Shown here piece by piece: positions 14,245 through 23,797 of a DNA stretch of 64,000 bases (position 1 is the stretch's first letter; each line of letters opens with the position of its first letter). The notes below the pieces were generated by a model, which was given only the letters and a program-made list of their open reading frames with translations, was not told where the DNA came from and searched no databases. Both the position numbers and the translations under genes were made by a program. The DNA comes from Akkermansia muciniphila (GTDB lineage Bacteria > Verrucomicrobiota > Verrucomicrobiia > Verrucomicrobiales > Akkermansiaceae), in NCBI RefSeq assembly GCF_002884975.1, contig NZ_PJKB01000001.1, positions 682,001 to 746,000 of the forward strand, given 5' to 3'.

Positions 14245-17200
14245 ATGACCAGAGCATCCAGAATCGAACGCCTTGATTATCTGAAGGACCAATTGAGCAA
14301 AAGGATTGTTATCCTGGATGGCGCCATGGGCACCAATATCCAGAAGTTCAGGCTGGGAGAGGAGGATTACCGCGGGGAACGTTTTGCGGATACGGAGCGT
14401 TACCCCAACGACCTGAAGAATAATAACGACCTGCTGGTTCTGACCAGACCGGAGGTGATCTTGGACATCCACTGCCGCTTTCTGGGTACGGGGCATGCGG
14501 ATATCCTGGAAACGTGCACGTTCAGCGCTACCAGCATCGGCCAGCATGATTATTTCTGGCACCGTCCGGAAGAAGGGCGCCGCAAGGACCAGGAGTATTT
14601 CCAGGAGGTGGTGGACGCCCCTGAATTGAAGTCCCTGGTCCGGGAAGTGAATTTGGCCGCCTGCGCCCTTGCCCGCCAGGCATGCGACGAAGCGGAAGCG
14701 TCAGACGGCAGGCCGCGCCTGGTGGCCGGATCCATCGGTCCCATGCCCGTCACCTGCTCCCTGTCTCCGGACGTGAATGATCCGGGGTTCCGGGCCGTGA
14801 ATTTCCGCCAGCTGAGGCAAGCCTACCGCGACCAGGTTCTGGCCCTGCTGGAAGGGGGCGCGGACCTGCTGCTGGTGGAGACGATTTTTGACACGCTGAA
14901 CGCCAAGGCAGCCCTGTTCGCCATTCAGGAGATTTTTGAGGAACAGCCGGACGCCGCCGTTCCGGTCATGGTATCCGTCACGCTGACGGACAAGGCCGGA
15001 CGCACGCTGTCCGGCCAGACGATTGAGGCGTTCTGGAATTCCATCCGCCACGTCCGCCCTTTTTCCGTGGGCATCAATTGCGCCCTGGGGCCGGACCTGA
15101 TGCGCTCCTTTGCGGAGGAGCTTTCCGGACTGGCGGATTGCCATGTGTCCATTTACGCGAACGCCGGGCTTCCCAACCCGCTCAGCCCCACCGGGTATGA
15201 CCTCCTTCCGGAGGACATGGCCCGGTTCATGAAGGAGTATGCGTCCCTGGGCCTGCTGAATATCGTGGGCGGCTGCTGCGGCACCACGCCGGAACATATC
15301 GGCGCCATTGCGGCGGCCGTGGAAGGCCTGGCACCCCGCGTTCCCGCCATGCAGGAGCCCATTCTGCGCCTGTCCGGTTATGAGGCGTACAACCACACTC
15401 CGGAGAAGAATACCCTTTTCGTGGGGGAACGCTGCAATGTGGCGGGTTCTCCCAAATTCGCGCGCCTGATCCGTGAAGGGAACTATGAGGAGGCCGTCTC
15501 CATCGCCCGCCAGCAGGTGGAGAACGGCGCCGTGGTGCTGGATTTCTGCTTTGACGACGGCCTGATTGACGGGCCGGAGGCCATGGTCCGGTTCCTGAAC
15601 CTCGTTTCCGCGGAGCCGGATATCGCCCGCGTTCCTTTCATGGTGGATTCCTCCAAGTGGGAAGTGCTGGAAGCGGGCCTGCAATGCATGCAGGGCAAGG
15701 GAATCGTGAATTCCATTTCCCTGAAGGAGGGTGAAGAGGAGTTCCTGAAGAAGGCGTCCCTGATTAAGAGGTACGGCGCGGCAGCCGTGGTGATGGCTTT
15801 TGACGAGCAGGGGCAGGCCTCCAATTACGACGACCGCGTCCGCATCTGCAAACGGGCTTATGACCTGCTGGTGAACCGCGTGCAGTTCCCGCCGGAGGAT
15901 ATTATTTTTGACCCGAACGTGCTGACCGTCGGCACCGGGATTCCGGAGCACGCCAATTACGCCCTGGATTTCTTCAAGGCCGCAGGCTGGATTTCCCAAA
16001 ACCTGCCGCACACCCACATTTCCGGCGGCATTTCCAATGTGTCCTTTGCCTTCCGCGGGAACAACCCGGTGCGGGAGGCCATGCATTCAGCCTTCCTGTA
16101 CCACGCCACCCGGCAGGGTCTGGATATGTGCATCGTGAATGCCGGCATGCTGGAGGTGTATGATAATATTCCCAAGGACAGGCTGAAGCTGATTGAAGAC
16201 GTGCTGCTGAACCGGGATCCGGACGCCACGGAGCGACTGACGGATTACGCGGAAAAGCTGGCTGCGGAGAAGTCAGAAGCCGGAGCGGAGAAGAAGCCTG
16301 TGCTGGAATGGCGGGAACAGGATGTCGCCAAGCGCCTGGAGTATTCCCTCATCAAGGGCATTACCGAGTTTGTGGACGCGGATACGGCGGAGGCGTTCCA
16401 GGAGCTGGGCTCCCCGCTGAACGTGATTGAAGGCCCGCTGATGGACGGCATGAAGGCCGTGGGCCAATTGTTCGGGGACGGCAAGATGTTCCTGCCCCAG
16501 GTGGTGAAGAGCGCCCGCGTGATGAAGCAGGCCGTGGCATGGCTCACCCCGTATATTGAAGCGGACAGCAAGGGCTCCTCCAAGACGGGCAAGGCGGTGA
16601 TCGCCACCGTGAAGGGGGACGTGCACGACATCGGCAAGAATATCGTGGGCGTGGTGCTGGGCTGCAACGGTTTTGAGATGATTGACCTGGGCGTGATGGT
16701 CCATTGTGATACCATTCTGGACCGGGCGGAGGCGGAACAGGCGGACCTGGTGATGCTTTCCGGCCTGATCACCCCTTCCCTGGAGGAGATGTCCCACGTG
16801 GCCGCGGAGATGGAGCGCCGGGGGATGACCATTCCCCTGATGGTGGGGGGGGCTACTACGTCCGCCCTGCATACGGCCCTGAAAATCGCCCCCCATTACA
16901 AGGGAGCCGTGGTGCATACGGTGGACGCTTCCCAGGTGGTCCCCGCGGCGGCCTCCCTGGTGAGCGGGAAGAAGAATTCCTACATCGCCGCCGTGAAGGC
17001 CCGGCAGGAGGAGTTGCGCAACAGGCATGAAAACAAGCCCGTCCGCGACCTCCTGTCCCTGGAGGAAGCCCGTGAACTGCGCTGGAAGGGGGCGGAGGAC
17101 GGTTACGTCCCCCCCGTGCCCGCACGCCTGGGGCCGGTTTCCATCGGCAGCCTGCACAGCTCCGTGAGCTGCGGCTGCTGCAGTGACAATCCGCGCTATT

Positions 17201-18006
17201 ATGTGACCGTGGAGGAGCTGATTGAGCGCATTGACTGGACACCCTTTTTCCACGCCTGGGAATTGCACGGCTCCTGGAACCGCGCCGCCCAGGAATTCCG
17301 GACGAAGGATCCCTCCAAGGCGGAGGCGGCCGCGGCCCTGTACCAGGACGCCCGCGACCTGCTGGAGCAGGCCGTCAGGGAGAACCGTTACCAGGCCCGC
17401 GGCGTGATCGGCATTTTCCCTGCCAATTCCACGGCCAGCCATGATGATATCACCGTCTGGACGGATGAGTCCAGAAACGTTCCGCAGGCCACCCTGCTGA
17501 CCCAGCGCCAGCAGTTGGACAAGCAGGGAAAGACCCGGCTGGCGCTGGCGGATTTCATCGCTCCCGAGGGGGTGAAGGATTATGTGGGGGCCATCGCGGT
17601 CAGCATCCACGGTTCCAGGTGCTGGGCCAAGGAATGGGAAGAAAGGAACGATTCCTACCGCGCCCTGCTGGTCAGCTCCCTGGCGGACCGCCTGGTGGAA
17701 GCCTTTGCCTCCATCTCCCATGACAAGCTGCGCCTCCTGTGGAATATTCCGGAAGAGTCCGGCGTGCGCCCCGCCTGCGGCTATCCCAGCCAGCCGGACC
17801 ACCAGGAGAAGGAAACCGTGTTCAGACTCCTCCATGCACAGGAGGAAGCGGGCATGAGCCTGACGGAGACCTGGATGATGCAGCCTGTCTCCGCCGTCTG
17901 CGCCCTCGTGTTCTCCCACCCGGAAAGCACTTATTTTACCGTAGGCGCCACCGGGGAGGACCAGCAGAAGGATTACGCCGCCAGAAAGCAGGCCGCCCAT
18001 TCCTGA
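14245..18006 (+). CDS. metH: Cobalamin-dependent methionine synthase
   Basis: 1253 residues, close to E. coli MetH (1227), with all four modules. Homocysteine/zinc module: [12 protein letters not shown] near residue 25, GINCALGPD near 276 and [11 protein letters not shown] near 340 supply the three zinc cysteines. The methyltetrahydrofolate-binding barrel follows ([14 protein letters not shown] near 392). The B12 module has [11 protein letters not shown] near 791, with the histidine that ligates cobalt. The C-terminal activation domain contains [15 protein letters not shown] at 14245 ([13 protein letters not shown]) is preferred; an in-frame ATG at 14158 would add 29 atypical residues. It transfers methyl groups from methyltetrahydrofolate to homocysteine. 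Confidence 0.97.
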   Translation: MTRASRIERLDYLKDQLSKRIVILDGAMGTNIQKFRLGEEDYRGERFADTERYPNDLKNNNDLLVLTRPEVILDIHCRFLGTGHADILETCTFSATSIGQHDYFWHRPEEGRRKDQEYFQEVVDAPELKSLVREVNLAACALARQACDEAEASDGRPRLVAGSIGPMPVTCSLSPDVNDPGFRAVNFRQLRQAYRDQVLALLEGGADLLLVETIFDTLNAKAALFAIQEIFEEQPDAAVPVMVSVTLTDKAGRTLSGQTIEAFWNSIRHVRPFSVGINCALGPDLMRSFAEELSGLADCHVSIYANAGLPNPLSPTGYDLLPEDMARFMKEYASLGLLNIVGGCCGTTPEHIGAIAAAVEGLAPRVPAMQEPILRLSGYEAYNHTPEKNTLFVGERCNVAGSPKFARLIREGNYEEAVSIARQQVENGAVVLDFCFDDGLIDGPEAMVRFLNLVSAEPDIARVPFMVDSSKWEVLEAGLQCMQGKGIVNSISLKEGEEEFLKKASLIKRYGAAAVVMAFDEQGQASNYDDRVRICKRAYDLLVNRVQFPPEDIIFDPNVLTVGTGIPEHANYALDFFKAAGWISQNLPHTHISGGISNVSFAFRGNNPVREAMHSAFLYHATRQGLDMCIVNAGMLEVYDNIPKDRLKLIEDVLLNRDPDATERLTDYAEKLAAEKSEAGAEKKPVLEWREQDVAKRLEYSLIKGITEFVDADTAEAFQELGSPLNVIEGPLMDGMKAVGQLFGDGKMFLPQVVKSARVMKQAVAWLTPYIEADSKGSSKTGKAVIATVKGDVHDIGKNIVGVVLGCNGFEMIDLGVMVHCDTILDRAEAEQADLVMLSGLITPSLEEMSHVAAEMERRGMTIPLMVGGATTSALHTALKIAPHYKGAVVHTVDASQVVPAAASLVSGKKNSYIAAVKARQEELRNRHENKPVRDLLSLEEARELRWKGAEDGYVPPVPARLGPVSIGSLHSSVSCGCCSDNPRYYVTVEELIERIDWTPFFHAWELHGSWNRAAQEFRTKDPSKAEAAAALYQDARDLLEQAVRENRYQARGVIGIFPANSTASHDDITVWTDESRNVPQATLLTQRQQLDKQGKTRLALADFIAPEGVKDYVGAIAVSIHGSRCWAKEWEERNDSYRALLVSSLADRLVEAFASISHDKLRLLWNIPEESGVRPACGYPSQPDHQEKETVFRLLHAQEEAGMSLTETWMMQPVSAVCALVFSHPESTYFTVGATGEDQQKDYAARKQAAHS

Positions 18007-18036
18007 CCTTCCTCTTTTTTATTCCGCTTTCCACCT

Positions 18037-18813
18037 ATGCAGCATACCGACCAAATACAGGCCCTGTCAGAGTTCCTGCTGGAGTACGCCACCACGCTCA
18101 TGGGCGCAGGGGTGCACACCAACCGCGCCGTGCGCAATATTTCCCGCATCGCCGCCGCGTACGGGTATAGCGCGGATATGACCATCTTCCAGCGCAATAT
18201 CACCATGAGCCTGATCTGCAAGGATGACGAGACGCTGCGCCGCACCTCCGTCCGGAAGCTGAAGCCCCTGGCGTTCAATTTGAACCTGATCCAGCAGCTC
18301 AGTGAATTGAGCTGGCTCCCGGTGGATAACAACGTCAGCATTGCGGAGATGGAGCAGGCGTTCAGCTCCATCGTGCGTACTAAAAGGTTTTCCCGCTGGA
18401 CGGACCTGCTGCTGGTCAGCGTGGGCAACGCCGCCTTCTGCCGCCTGTTCAACGGGGACCTGTGGGCCATGCTGACCGTGTTTGTGGCCACCCTGCTGGG
18501 CTTCCTGGTCAAGCAGCAGCTCTCCCGGCGGAAATACAATCCGCTGGGCGTGATCATTCTTTCCGCCTTCGCGGCCTCCATGGCGGCCGCGTGCGCCGTC
18601 ATTTTCCAGATCGGCGCTACGCCGCAGATTGCCCTGGCCACCAGCGTCCTGTTCCTGGTGCCCGGCGTCCAGATGATCAATTCCATCATGGACCTGATGC
18701 ACGGCCACATCCTGATGGGAATTTCCCGCGGCGTCCATTCCATCATGATGATTACCTGCATCACCATCGGCCTTTCAGCAACCATGCTCATCGTGGGGGT
18801 AAACAGCTTATGA
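18037..18813 (+). CDS. Threonine/serine exporter family protein, ThrE N-terminal type (DUF1212)
   Basis: 258 residues. A soluble N-terminal half (LLEYATTLMGAGVHTNRAVRNI, the conserved GA..T.R region of ThrE) is followed by five membrane helices from about residue 130, including LGVIILSAFAASMAAACAVIFQ and LVPGVQMINSIMDLMHGH. In ThrE of Corynebacterium this half is fused to a second membrane half; here it is a separate gene that overlaps the next gene by ATGA. Export of threonine or serine is the family role; substrate is inferred. It follows metH by 30 bp and may belong to its transcript. Confidence 0.85.
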   Translation: MQHTDQIQALSEFLLEYATTLMGAGVHTNRAVRNISRIAAAYGYSADMTIFQRNITMSLICKDDETLRRTSVRKLKPLAFNLNLIQQLSELSWLPVDNNVSIAEMEQAFSSIVRTKRFSRWTDLLLVSVGNAAFCRLFNGDLWAMLTVFVATLLGFLVKQQLSRRKYNPLGVIILSAFAASMAAACAVIFQIGATPQIALATSVLFLVPGVQMINSIMDLMHGHILMGISRGVHSIMMITCITIGLSATMLIVGVNSL

Positions 18814-19313
18814 GCCCGGATTTCCTATCCTCCATCCTCCTGGACGGCCTGATGGCAGCCATCGCCGCCACGGGGTTTGCCGTCATCTCCAATCCGCCCA
18901 AGCGCGCCATTGCCGTTTCCGCCCTGCTGGCGGCCATCGGCCACGCCTTCCGGTTTTACATGCTGCATTCCTGGTCCATTGACATTTCCAGCGCCACCTT
19001 TATCGCCGCTTTCACCATAGGCATGCTGGGCGTCATGACGGCCAAGCTGGTGAAGTGCCCTGCGGAGATTTTCGCGTTCCCCTCCCTGCTGCCGATGATT
19101 CCGGGCGTGTACGCCTACAAGACTATTCTGGCCCTGATGCAGTTCATGCAGGAGAACCAGGATACGGCCACCATGAACCGGCTGATCGTGGATATTTGCA
19201 AGAATGGCATCACGGCGTTCTTCATCATCTTCTCCCTGGTGATCGGAGTAGCCATTCCCATGCTGATGTTCAAGAGGTTGAGCTATACCCGGATCATCAA
19301 GCCGGGGCATTGA
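18810..19313 (+). CDS. Threonine/serine exporter, ThrE_2/DUF3815-type membrane subunit
   Basis: 167 residues, about five membrane helices. FPSLLPMIPGVYAYKTILAL is the DUF3815 signature matching the PGVQMINSIMDL motif of its partner, and TGFAVISNPPKRAI opens the family N-terminus. ATG at 18810 shares bases with the TGA of the upstream gene, indicating translational coupling and a two-subunit exporter. The frame is open further upstream but only as a shadow of the partner gene. Confidence 0.87.
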   Translation: MSPDFLSSILLDGLMAAIAATGFAVISNPPKRAIAVSALLAAIGHAFRFYMLHSWSIDISSATFIAAFTIGMLGVMTAKLVKCPAEIFAFPSLLPMIPGVYAYKTILALMQFMQENQDTATMNRLIVDICKNGITAFFIIFSLVIGVAIPMLMFKRLSYTRIIKPGH

Positions 19314-19408
19314 CCTTCCAACGCCGGAAACGGGGCATTTTTCTCTTGCCAGACCACGCCCCGTATGGTTTACTACGCCCCGCAACGGCAGGATTGCCAG
19401 CGCAAGAC

Positions 19409-19483
19409 AGCCCCATAGTGTAATTGGTAACACACCTGATTTTGGTTCAGTATTTCTAGGTTCGAGTCCTGGTGGGGCTGCCA
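19409..19483 (+). tRNA. tRNA-Gln (anticodon TTG)
   Basis: 75 nt with encoded CCA at 19481-19483. The acceptor stem AGCCCCA pairs fully with TGGGGCT, discriminator base G. The anticodon loop TTTTGGT gives TTG; the anticodon stem has one mismatch at its outer pair. The T-arm is CTAGGTTCGAGTCCTGG. Confidence 0.95.
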
Positions 19484-19489
19484 ATTCTA

Positions 19490-19513
19490 CCCTCCCTCCC
19501 CGGAGGGTTTTTT
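19490..19513 (+). terminator. Terminator of tRNA-Gln
   Basis: Six-bp stem CCCTCC/GGAGGG, loop CTCCCC, followed by six T residues; it begins 7 bp after the CCA end of the tRNA. Confidence 0.85.
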
Positions 19514-19839
19514 ATTGCCCTTTTGTTCTTTCCGGTTTACCCGCCATGGGAAGGAAACCGCTTTGCGGCCCGGACGGAGCCCGTATTCCGATAGCCGCGC
19601 CGCCGTTCCTCGCAAGAACGCCGGATGGAATACAGGAAAAGTATTCCAGGTCCATTCCGCTTATCAAAAACGGTATTCATTCTTTTCCGGGCTTTCTTTC
19701 CAGACCTGCCTGTCTTTTTTATTCACCCCCTTTCCTTCCTCCCTTGTTTCCACGCTGTCCGGGGTGCGGTCATGCTGCCTTCCGGAACGGTAAAAGCTCT
19801 TGCGTTACAGGGATTTTTTTGCATAATCGCCCCGCAGGA
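19514..19839. other. Gene-free leader region of hom
   Basis: The hom frame is open through this stretch from 19546, but the translated sequence (Pro/Phe/Ser-rich, no family similarity) does not look coding and homoserine dehydrogenases begin at 19840. No threonine- or isoleucine-rich leader peptide or attenuator was recognised. A possible promoter lies at its end. Confidence 0.5.
19800..19827 (+). promoter_or_regulatory. Possible promoter of hom
   Basis: TTGCGT and CATAAT are spaced by 16 bp and end 12 bp before the hom start codon, which would leave a very short leader. Promoter consensus in this phylum is poorly known to me, so this is a weak call. Confidence 0.25.
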
Positions 19840-21168
19840 ATGACGGAAAAACCTATACAACTTGGGCTTGCTGGGCTGGGAACGGTCGGTTCCGGCGTGT
19901 ATGAAACGCTGTGCCGCAACCATGCCCTTCTGGAAGCCCGGAGCAAGATCCCTTTCAGGATCAAGCGCATTGCCGTGCGCAACCTGGAAAAACCCAGGGA
20001 AACCGCCGTTCCCCGGGAATTGCTGACGGACGACTGGAATGACCTGGTGAACGATCCGGAAATAGATATCGTCATTGAACTGATCGGCGGCACCCGCCAG
20101 GCTTACGAGCTGGTGACGCTGGCCCTGCGGGCAGGAAAGCCCGTCGTCACGGGGAACAAGGCACTTCTGGCGGAGTACGGAGCGGAGATTTTCAAGCTTT
20201 CCGCGGAAATGGGCACGCCCATTTATTTTGAAGCTTCCGCCGGAGGCGGCATCCCCATCATCCAGAGCCTTCAGAATTCCCTGATCTGCAACCATATCAG
20301 TTCCATTGTAGGCATCATCAACGGAACATCCAATTACATTCTTTCCGCCATGGGGGAACACGGGGCGGATTATGCGGACGCCCTGGTCCAGGCCCAGAAG
20401 CTGGGCTTTGCGGAAGAAGACCCCTCCCTGGACGTGAACGGCTGGGACGCCGCCCACAAGGCCCTCATCCTGGCGATGCTGGCGTACGGCACCACCATTT
20501 CCCCGGACAAGATTTACGTGAGCGGCATTGAGAACATCACCAGCCGCGATTTCGAGTTTGCCAGGAAGCTGGGTTATACGATCAAGCTTCTCGTCGTCAT
20601 CCGCTACCATGAAGGGCAGGAAGACGCCCTGGAACTGCGCGTGCAGCCCTGCTTTGTCCATGACTGGCACATCCTGGCCTCCGTGAACGGCGTGTTCAAC
20701 GCCATTTCCGTCACGGGAGACATTGTAGGGGAAACGCTGTTCTACGGACGCGGGGCGGGCAAGAATCCCACGGCTTCCGCCGTCATCAGCGATGTCATCA
20801 CCGCCATGCGTGAGAGCCGCTATCCGGAGTACCATACGGGCTTCAATCCTTACGCCAAGTCCTGCGGAGTCATGCACATCAATGATACGGTCACTCCGTA
20901 TTACGTCCGCTTCCAGGTGGCGGACCAGCCCGGCGTCATTGCGGAAATAGCCCGCATTCTGGCAACCTTCGGCATCGGCATTTCCGCCACCTCCTCCGCG
21001 CCCAGCCACATTGCCGAGAACGGGGAACCCTGGAATGACCTGGTCTTTATCCTGCACACCTGCCCGTGGGGCCAGCTCCAGAAGGCCCTGGCGGAAATTG
21101 CGCGTATTTCCTGCGTGGCGGCGGAGCCCCGCGTACTCCGCATTGAACATCTTCTCCCTCAATCCTAA
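19840..21168 (+). CDS. hom: Homoserine dehydrogenase
   Basis: 442 residues, the usual length for monofunctional Hom with an ACT domain. The Rossmann segment LGLAGLGTVGSGVY opens the protein; EASAGGGIPIIQSLQNSL and GIINGTSNYILSAM are the substrate-binding blocks; LGFAEEDPSLDVNGWDAAHK contains the catalytic Lys/Asp region. A C-terminal ACT domain (VRFQVADQPGVIAEIARILA, from about 350) suggests feedback control by threonine. It reduces aspartate semialdehyde to homoserine, feeding methionine and threonine synthesis. lysC follows after 21 bp, so the two probably form an operon. Confidence 0.96.
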   Translation: MTEKPIQLGLAGLGTVGSGVYETLCRNHALLEARSKIPFRIKRIAVRNLEKPRETAVPRELLTDDWNDLVNDPEIDIVIELIGGTRQAYELVTLALRAGKPVVTGNKALLAEYGAEIFKLSAEMGTPIYFEASAGGGIPIIQSLQNSLICNHISSIVGIINGTSNYILSAMGEHGADYADALVQAQKLGFAEEDPSLDVNGWDAAHKALILAMLAYGTTISPDKIYVSGIENITSRDFEFARKLGYTIKLLVVIRYHEGQEDALELRVQPCFVHDWHILASVNGVFNAISVTGDIVGETLFYGRGAGKNPTASAVISDVITAMRESRYPEYHTGFNPYAKSCGVMHINDTVTPYYVRFQVADQPGVIAEIARILATFGIGISATSSAPSHIAENGEPWNDLVFILHTCPWGQLQKALAEIARISCVAAEPRVLRIEHLLPQS

Positions 21169-21189
21169 CTCACATAATCATCCTGTTAC

Positions 21190-22407
21190 ATGGCTCTTAT
21201 CGTTCAAAAATTCGGAGGCAGCTCCGTCGGCACCATTGACCGCATCCGCAACGTGGCGCACCGCATCCATGATACCGCCAGGGACGGCAACCAGGTGGTG
21301 GCCGTCGTTTCCGCCATGAGCGGCGTGACGGACAAGCTGATCAGCCTTGCCAAGGAATTGTCCGAATCCCCCTGTGAACGCGAACTGGACGTGCTGATGG
21401 CCACCGGCGAGCAGCAATCCATTGCCCTTCTCTGCATGGCTCTTCATGAGCTGGGAGAAAAAGCCATGTCCTTCACGGGGGCTCAGGCGGGCATCACCAC
21501 CTTCGGCAACCATACGCGCGGACGCATCCACAGCATCAACCCCACGCTGATGAACAAGTACCTGCAGGAAGGCAACATCCTCATCTGCGCCGGCTTCCAG
21601 GGGGCTACGGAAGAAGGAATGGTCCAGACGCTGGGCCGCGGGGGGTCGGACCTTTCCGCCATCGCCATCGCGGCCGCGCTGAAAGCGGACGTTTGCCAGA
21701 TTTTTACAGATGTGGACGGCGTGTACACCTGCGATCCCCGCGTGGTGAAAGACGCCACGAAAATACAAACCCTTTCATATGACGAAATGCTGGAAATGGC
21801 ATCCAACGGTTCCAAGGTGATGCAGTCGCGCTCCGTGGAATTCGCCAAAAAATTCGGCGTCGTCTTTGAAGTTCGCAACTCCATGAACAACAACCCCGGT
21901 ACAATCGTGCAAGAAGAAACTCCCTCCATGGAAGCCGTCGTCATCCGCGGCATCTCCATTGACCGCAACCAGGCCCGCGTCACCATCACCGGCATTCCGG
22001 ACCAGATCGGCTATACGGCGCAGGTTCTGGGCGCCCTGGCTGAAGCGGAAATCAACCTAGACATGATTCTGGCCAATACCGCTCATGACGGCTACGTCCG
22101 CCAGTCCTTCACCATGCCTTCCAATGAACTGGGCCGCGCCCAGGCCGCCCTCAAGCCGGTCATGGCCGCCCTGGGTTCCACCGTGAAGGTGGAAACGGAA
22201 GCGGGTCTTGCCAAGCTTTCCCTGGTGGGCATCGGCATGCGTTCCCATTCCGGCGTGGGCGCCACCGCGTTCAAGGCCCTGGCGGACGCCAACATCAAGA
22301 CCGGCATGATTTCCACCTCGGAGATCAAGATTGCCGTGATGGTGGACGAGTCAGACATTGAGGAAGCGGCCCGGGTGGTGCACAAGGCGTTCAACCTGGG
22401 CGTCTAA
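21190..22407 (+). CDS. lysC: Aspartate kinase
   Basis: 405 residues. The N-terminal ALIVQKFGGSSVGTIDRI carries the ATP/aspartate-binding KFGGSS motif, and TLGRGGSDLSAIAIAAAL and VDGVYTCDPRVV complete the amino-acid kinase fold. Two ACT repeats follow from about residue 260 (ITGIPDQIGYTAQVLGALAE; LSLVGIGMRSHSGVGATAF), the layout of lysine/threonine-regulated single-chain aspartokinases. It makes aspartyl phosphate, the first step to lysine, threonine and methionine. A strong terminator stands 19 bp after the stop. Confidence 0.97.
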   Translation: MALIVQKFGGSSVGTIDRIRNVAHRIHDTARDGNQVVAVVSAMSGVTDKLISLAKELSESPCERELDVLMATGEQQSIALLCMALHELGEKAMSFTGAQAGITTFGNHTRGRIHSINPTLMNKYLQEGNILICAGFQGATEEGMVQTLGRGGSDLSAIAIAAALKADVCQIFTDVDGVYTCDPRVVKDATKIQTLSYDEMLEMASNGSKVMQSRSVEFAKKFGVVFEVRNSMNNNPGTIVQEETPSMEAVVIRGISIDRNQARVTITGIPDQIGYTAQVLGALAEAEINLDMILANTAHDGYVRQSFTMPSNELGRAQAALKPVMAALGSTVKVETEAGLAKLSLVGIGMRSHSGVGATAFKALADANIKTGMISTSEIKIAVMVDESDIEEAARVVHKAFNLGV

Positions 22408-22426
22408 CCCTTCCCCCTTTTTCAGG

Positions 22427-22457
22427 ACCGGTTCACGGAAACGTGAACCGGTTTTTT
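22427..22457 (+). terminator. Terminator of the hom-lysC operon
   Basis: Perfect 11-bp stem ACCGGTTCACG/CGTGAACCGGT with a GAAA tetraloop, then TTTTTC. Confidence 0.92.
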
Positions 22458-22599
22458 CATGTTTTTTCCTCCCTGTCCGGGACAGGGAGGAATGCTGAAA
22501 TACAAAAAAGGCCTGCTTCCTGAAAGGAACGGGACGGGAGGGATGAAGCATGCCCGGGCAACAAGGAAGGGCCTGCCGGAAAGAAGGAGAGAAAGAACG

Positions 22600-23166
22600 T
22601 TATTTGCCGGAAGAGGGCTGGAAGCGGGCGGCCTCCGATTCTGCGGTGATCCTGGCGGGTTCGATATGAAGGAGTTTCCTTATAGCTTGGCCCCGACCGC
22701 TCTCCGTCATCGGGAAGTAAATGACGTCGTTTCCCAGATCATAGGTATCCAGGCCGGGGATACTGTCCGCCGGAGCAAAAGATTCCGGCGTGTCCGGCAG
22801 TTTTTTACCTCCTTGGAGGAGGCAAGGGCATAATACATATAATTACCGGAATACAGTTCCGTTTTAGGGGAGCTGACCGCAGAGTGTTTATTGGCAGCCC
22901 AGCTCCACTGGATCAAAGCCTCCACAGGAATGTCCCCCCGGAGAGATTGGACGACGCGGGCGTAGTACGTTATCTCCTGATCCGTTTCTACTGTCTCCCG
23001 GGCACATTCCTGCGTGGCCCTTTCCGGCAAACACAATAATGTCGTCCGGCTGCGGGTTGCAATAGCCTGTATCCTGGCCGTCGGCATAGTCCGGATCGCC
23101 CAAAAGCTTTTGCACATAAGCGGCCATGTCCCTGGCACGGGTGATCACGTGGGTTTTACCTCCCAA
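22600..23166 (-). pseudogene. Pseudogene with two frameshifts, unknown protein
   Basis: Three successive minus-strand frames join into one continuous protein-like sequence. Part 1 (from 23166) reads THVITRARDMAAYVQKLLGD then PQPDDIIVFAG; part 2 continues from near 23020 with CARETVETDQEITYYARVVQ and ELYSGNYMYYALASSKEV; part 3, after an A6 run at 22801-22806, reads KLPDTPESFAPADSIPGLD, later YFPMTESGRGQAIRKLLHIE, and ends in PSSGK and TAA at 22600-22602. The frame is closed by a stop just before the first codons, so the start is lost as well. I do not recognise the family. It sits between lysC and a lipoprotein gene. Confidence 0.7.
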
Positions 23167-23181
23167 TCATAGGCAGTTCCT

Positions 23182-23694
23182 TTACTGCACCCGTATGGTC
23201 TGTTCAATCAGTTCATTCAGGCGCGGCGCGGAAAGGGAGCCCACCATTTCCTTCAGCTTCATTCCTTCCAGGTACAGGAGCGTCAGGGGGACGGCTTCCA
23301 GCCGGTACTTGCGGGCTACGTCCGGATAGGCGTCCGCATCAATCAGCACGGCAAATGCCTTGCCGTCCTGGGCCGCGGCGTAGGATTTGACCGCCTGGAC
23401 GTAGTCCATGGCAGGGCGGCTCCATGGAGCGTAAAAGACAATCAGCACCTTGCGGCCGGAAAGCTCCGTCAACTGCCGCATGTCCTCCCCCTTGTAATCC
23501 ATCCACACGGGCGCCTTTTTCACGGGAGCGGCGGGAGGAAGAATTTTCCTGGGAGGATCAAACGTTCTTTCCAGGGGACGCGGAGCAGGCTTCTTCTCCG
23601 CATAACGGGCGCGCCGTTCACTGGAATCGTCGCATCCGGTCAGACCGGCCATGATCAGCAAAGCGCTGACCCCTATGAACAAGCCCTGTTTCAT
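23182..23694 (-). CDS. Thioredoxin-fold lipoprotein lacking the redox cysteines
   Basis: 170 residues. A lipoprotein signal with lipobox AGLTGC puts the N-terminal cysteine near residue 21. A Pro/Lys/Arg-rich linker leads to a thioredoxin-like domain from about residue 65: KVLIVFYAPWSRPAMDYVQ occupies the active-site helix, where the usual WCxxC reads WSRPA, and FAVLIDADAYPDVARKYRLE plus AVPLTLLYLEG (cis-proline region) complete the fold. Without either cysteine it cannot act as an oxidoreductase; a binding or scaffold role is likely. ATG at 23694 is chosen for the signal peptide. Confidence 0.82.
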   Translation of the reverse strand: MKQGLFIGVSALLIMAGLTGCDDSSERRARYAEKKPAPRPLERTFDPPRKILPPAAPVKKAPVWMDYKGEDMRQLTELSGRKVLIVFYAPWSRPAMDYVQAVKSYAAAQDGKAFAVLIDADAYPDVARKYRLEAVPLTLLYLEGMKLKEMVGSLSAPRLNELIEQTIRVQ

Positions 23695-23797
23695 TCCGCC
23701 GGCAAGTATGCCCGGGAAGGGCGAATTTGCAAGACTGAAACCCGTCCCGCTTTTCACGTTGCGCCGGGGCCCCTCCATCTGTTATGGTAGCCGTTGC

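Noticed and set aside
23166-23180. Start codon of an intact gene at 23166
   Set aside because: The codon is TTG directly behind an in-frame stop and the downstream frame breaks twice, so this is a pseudogene fragment.
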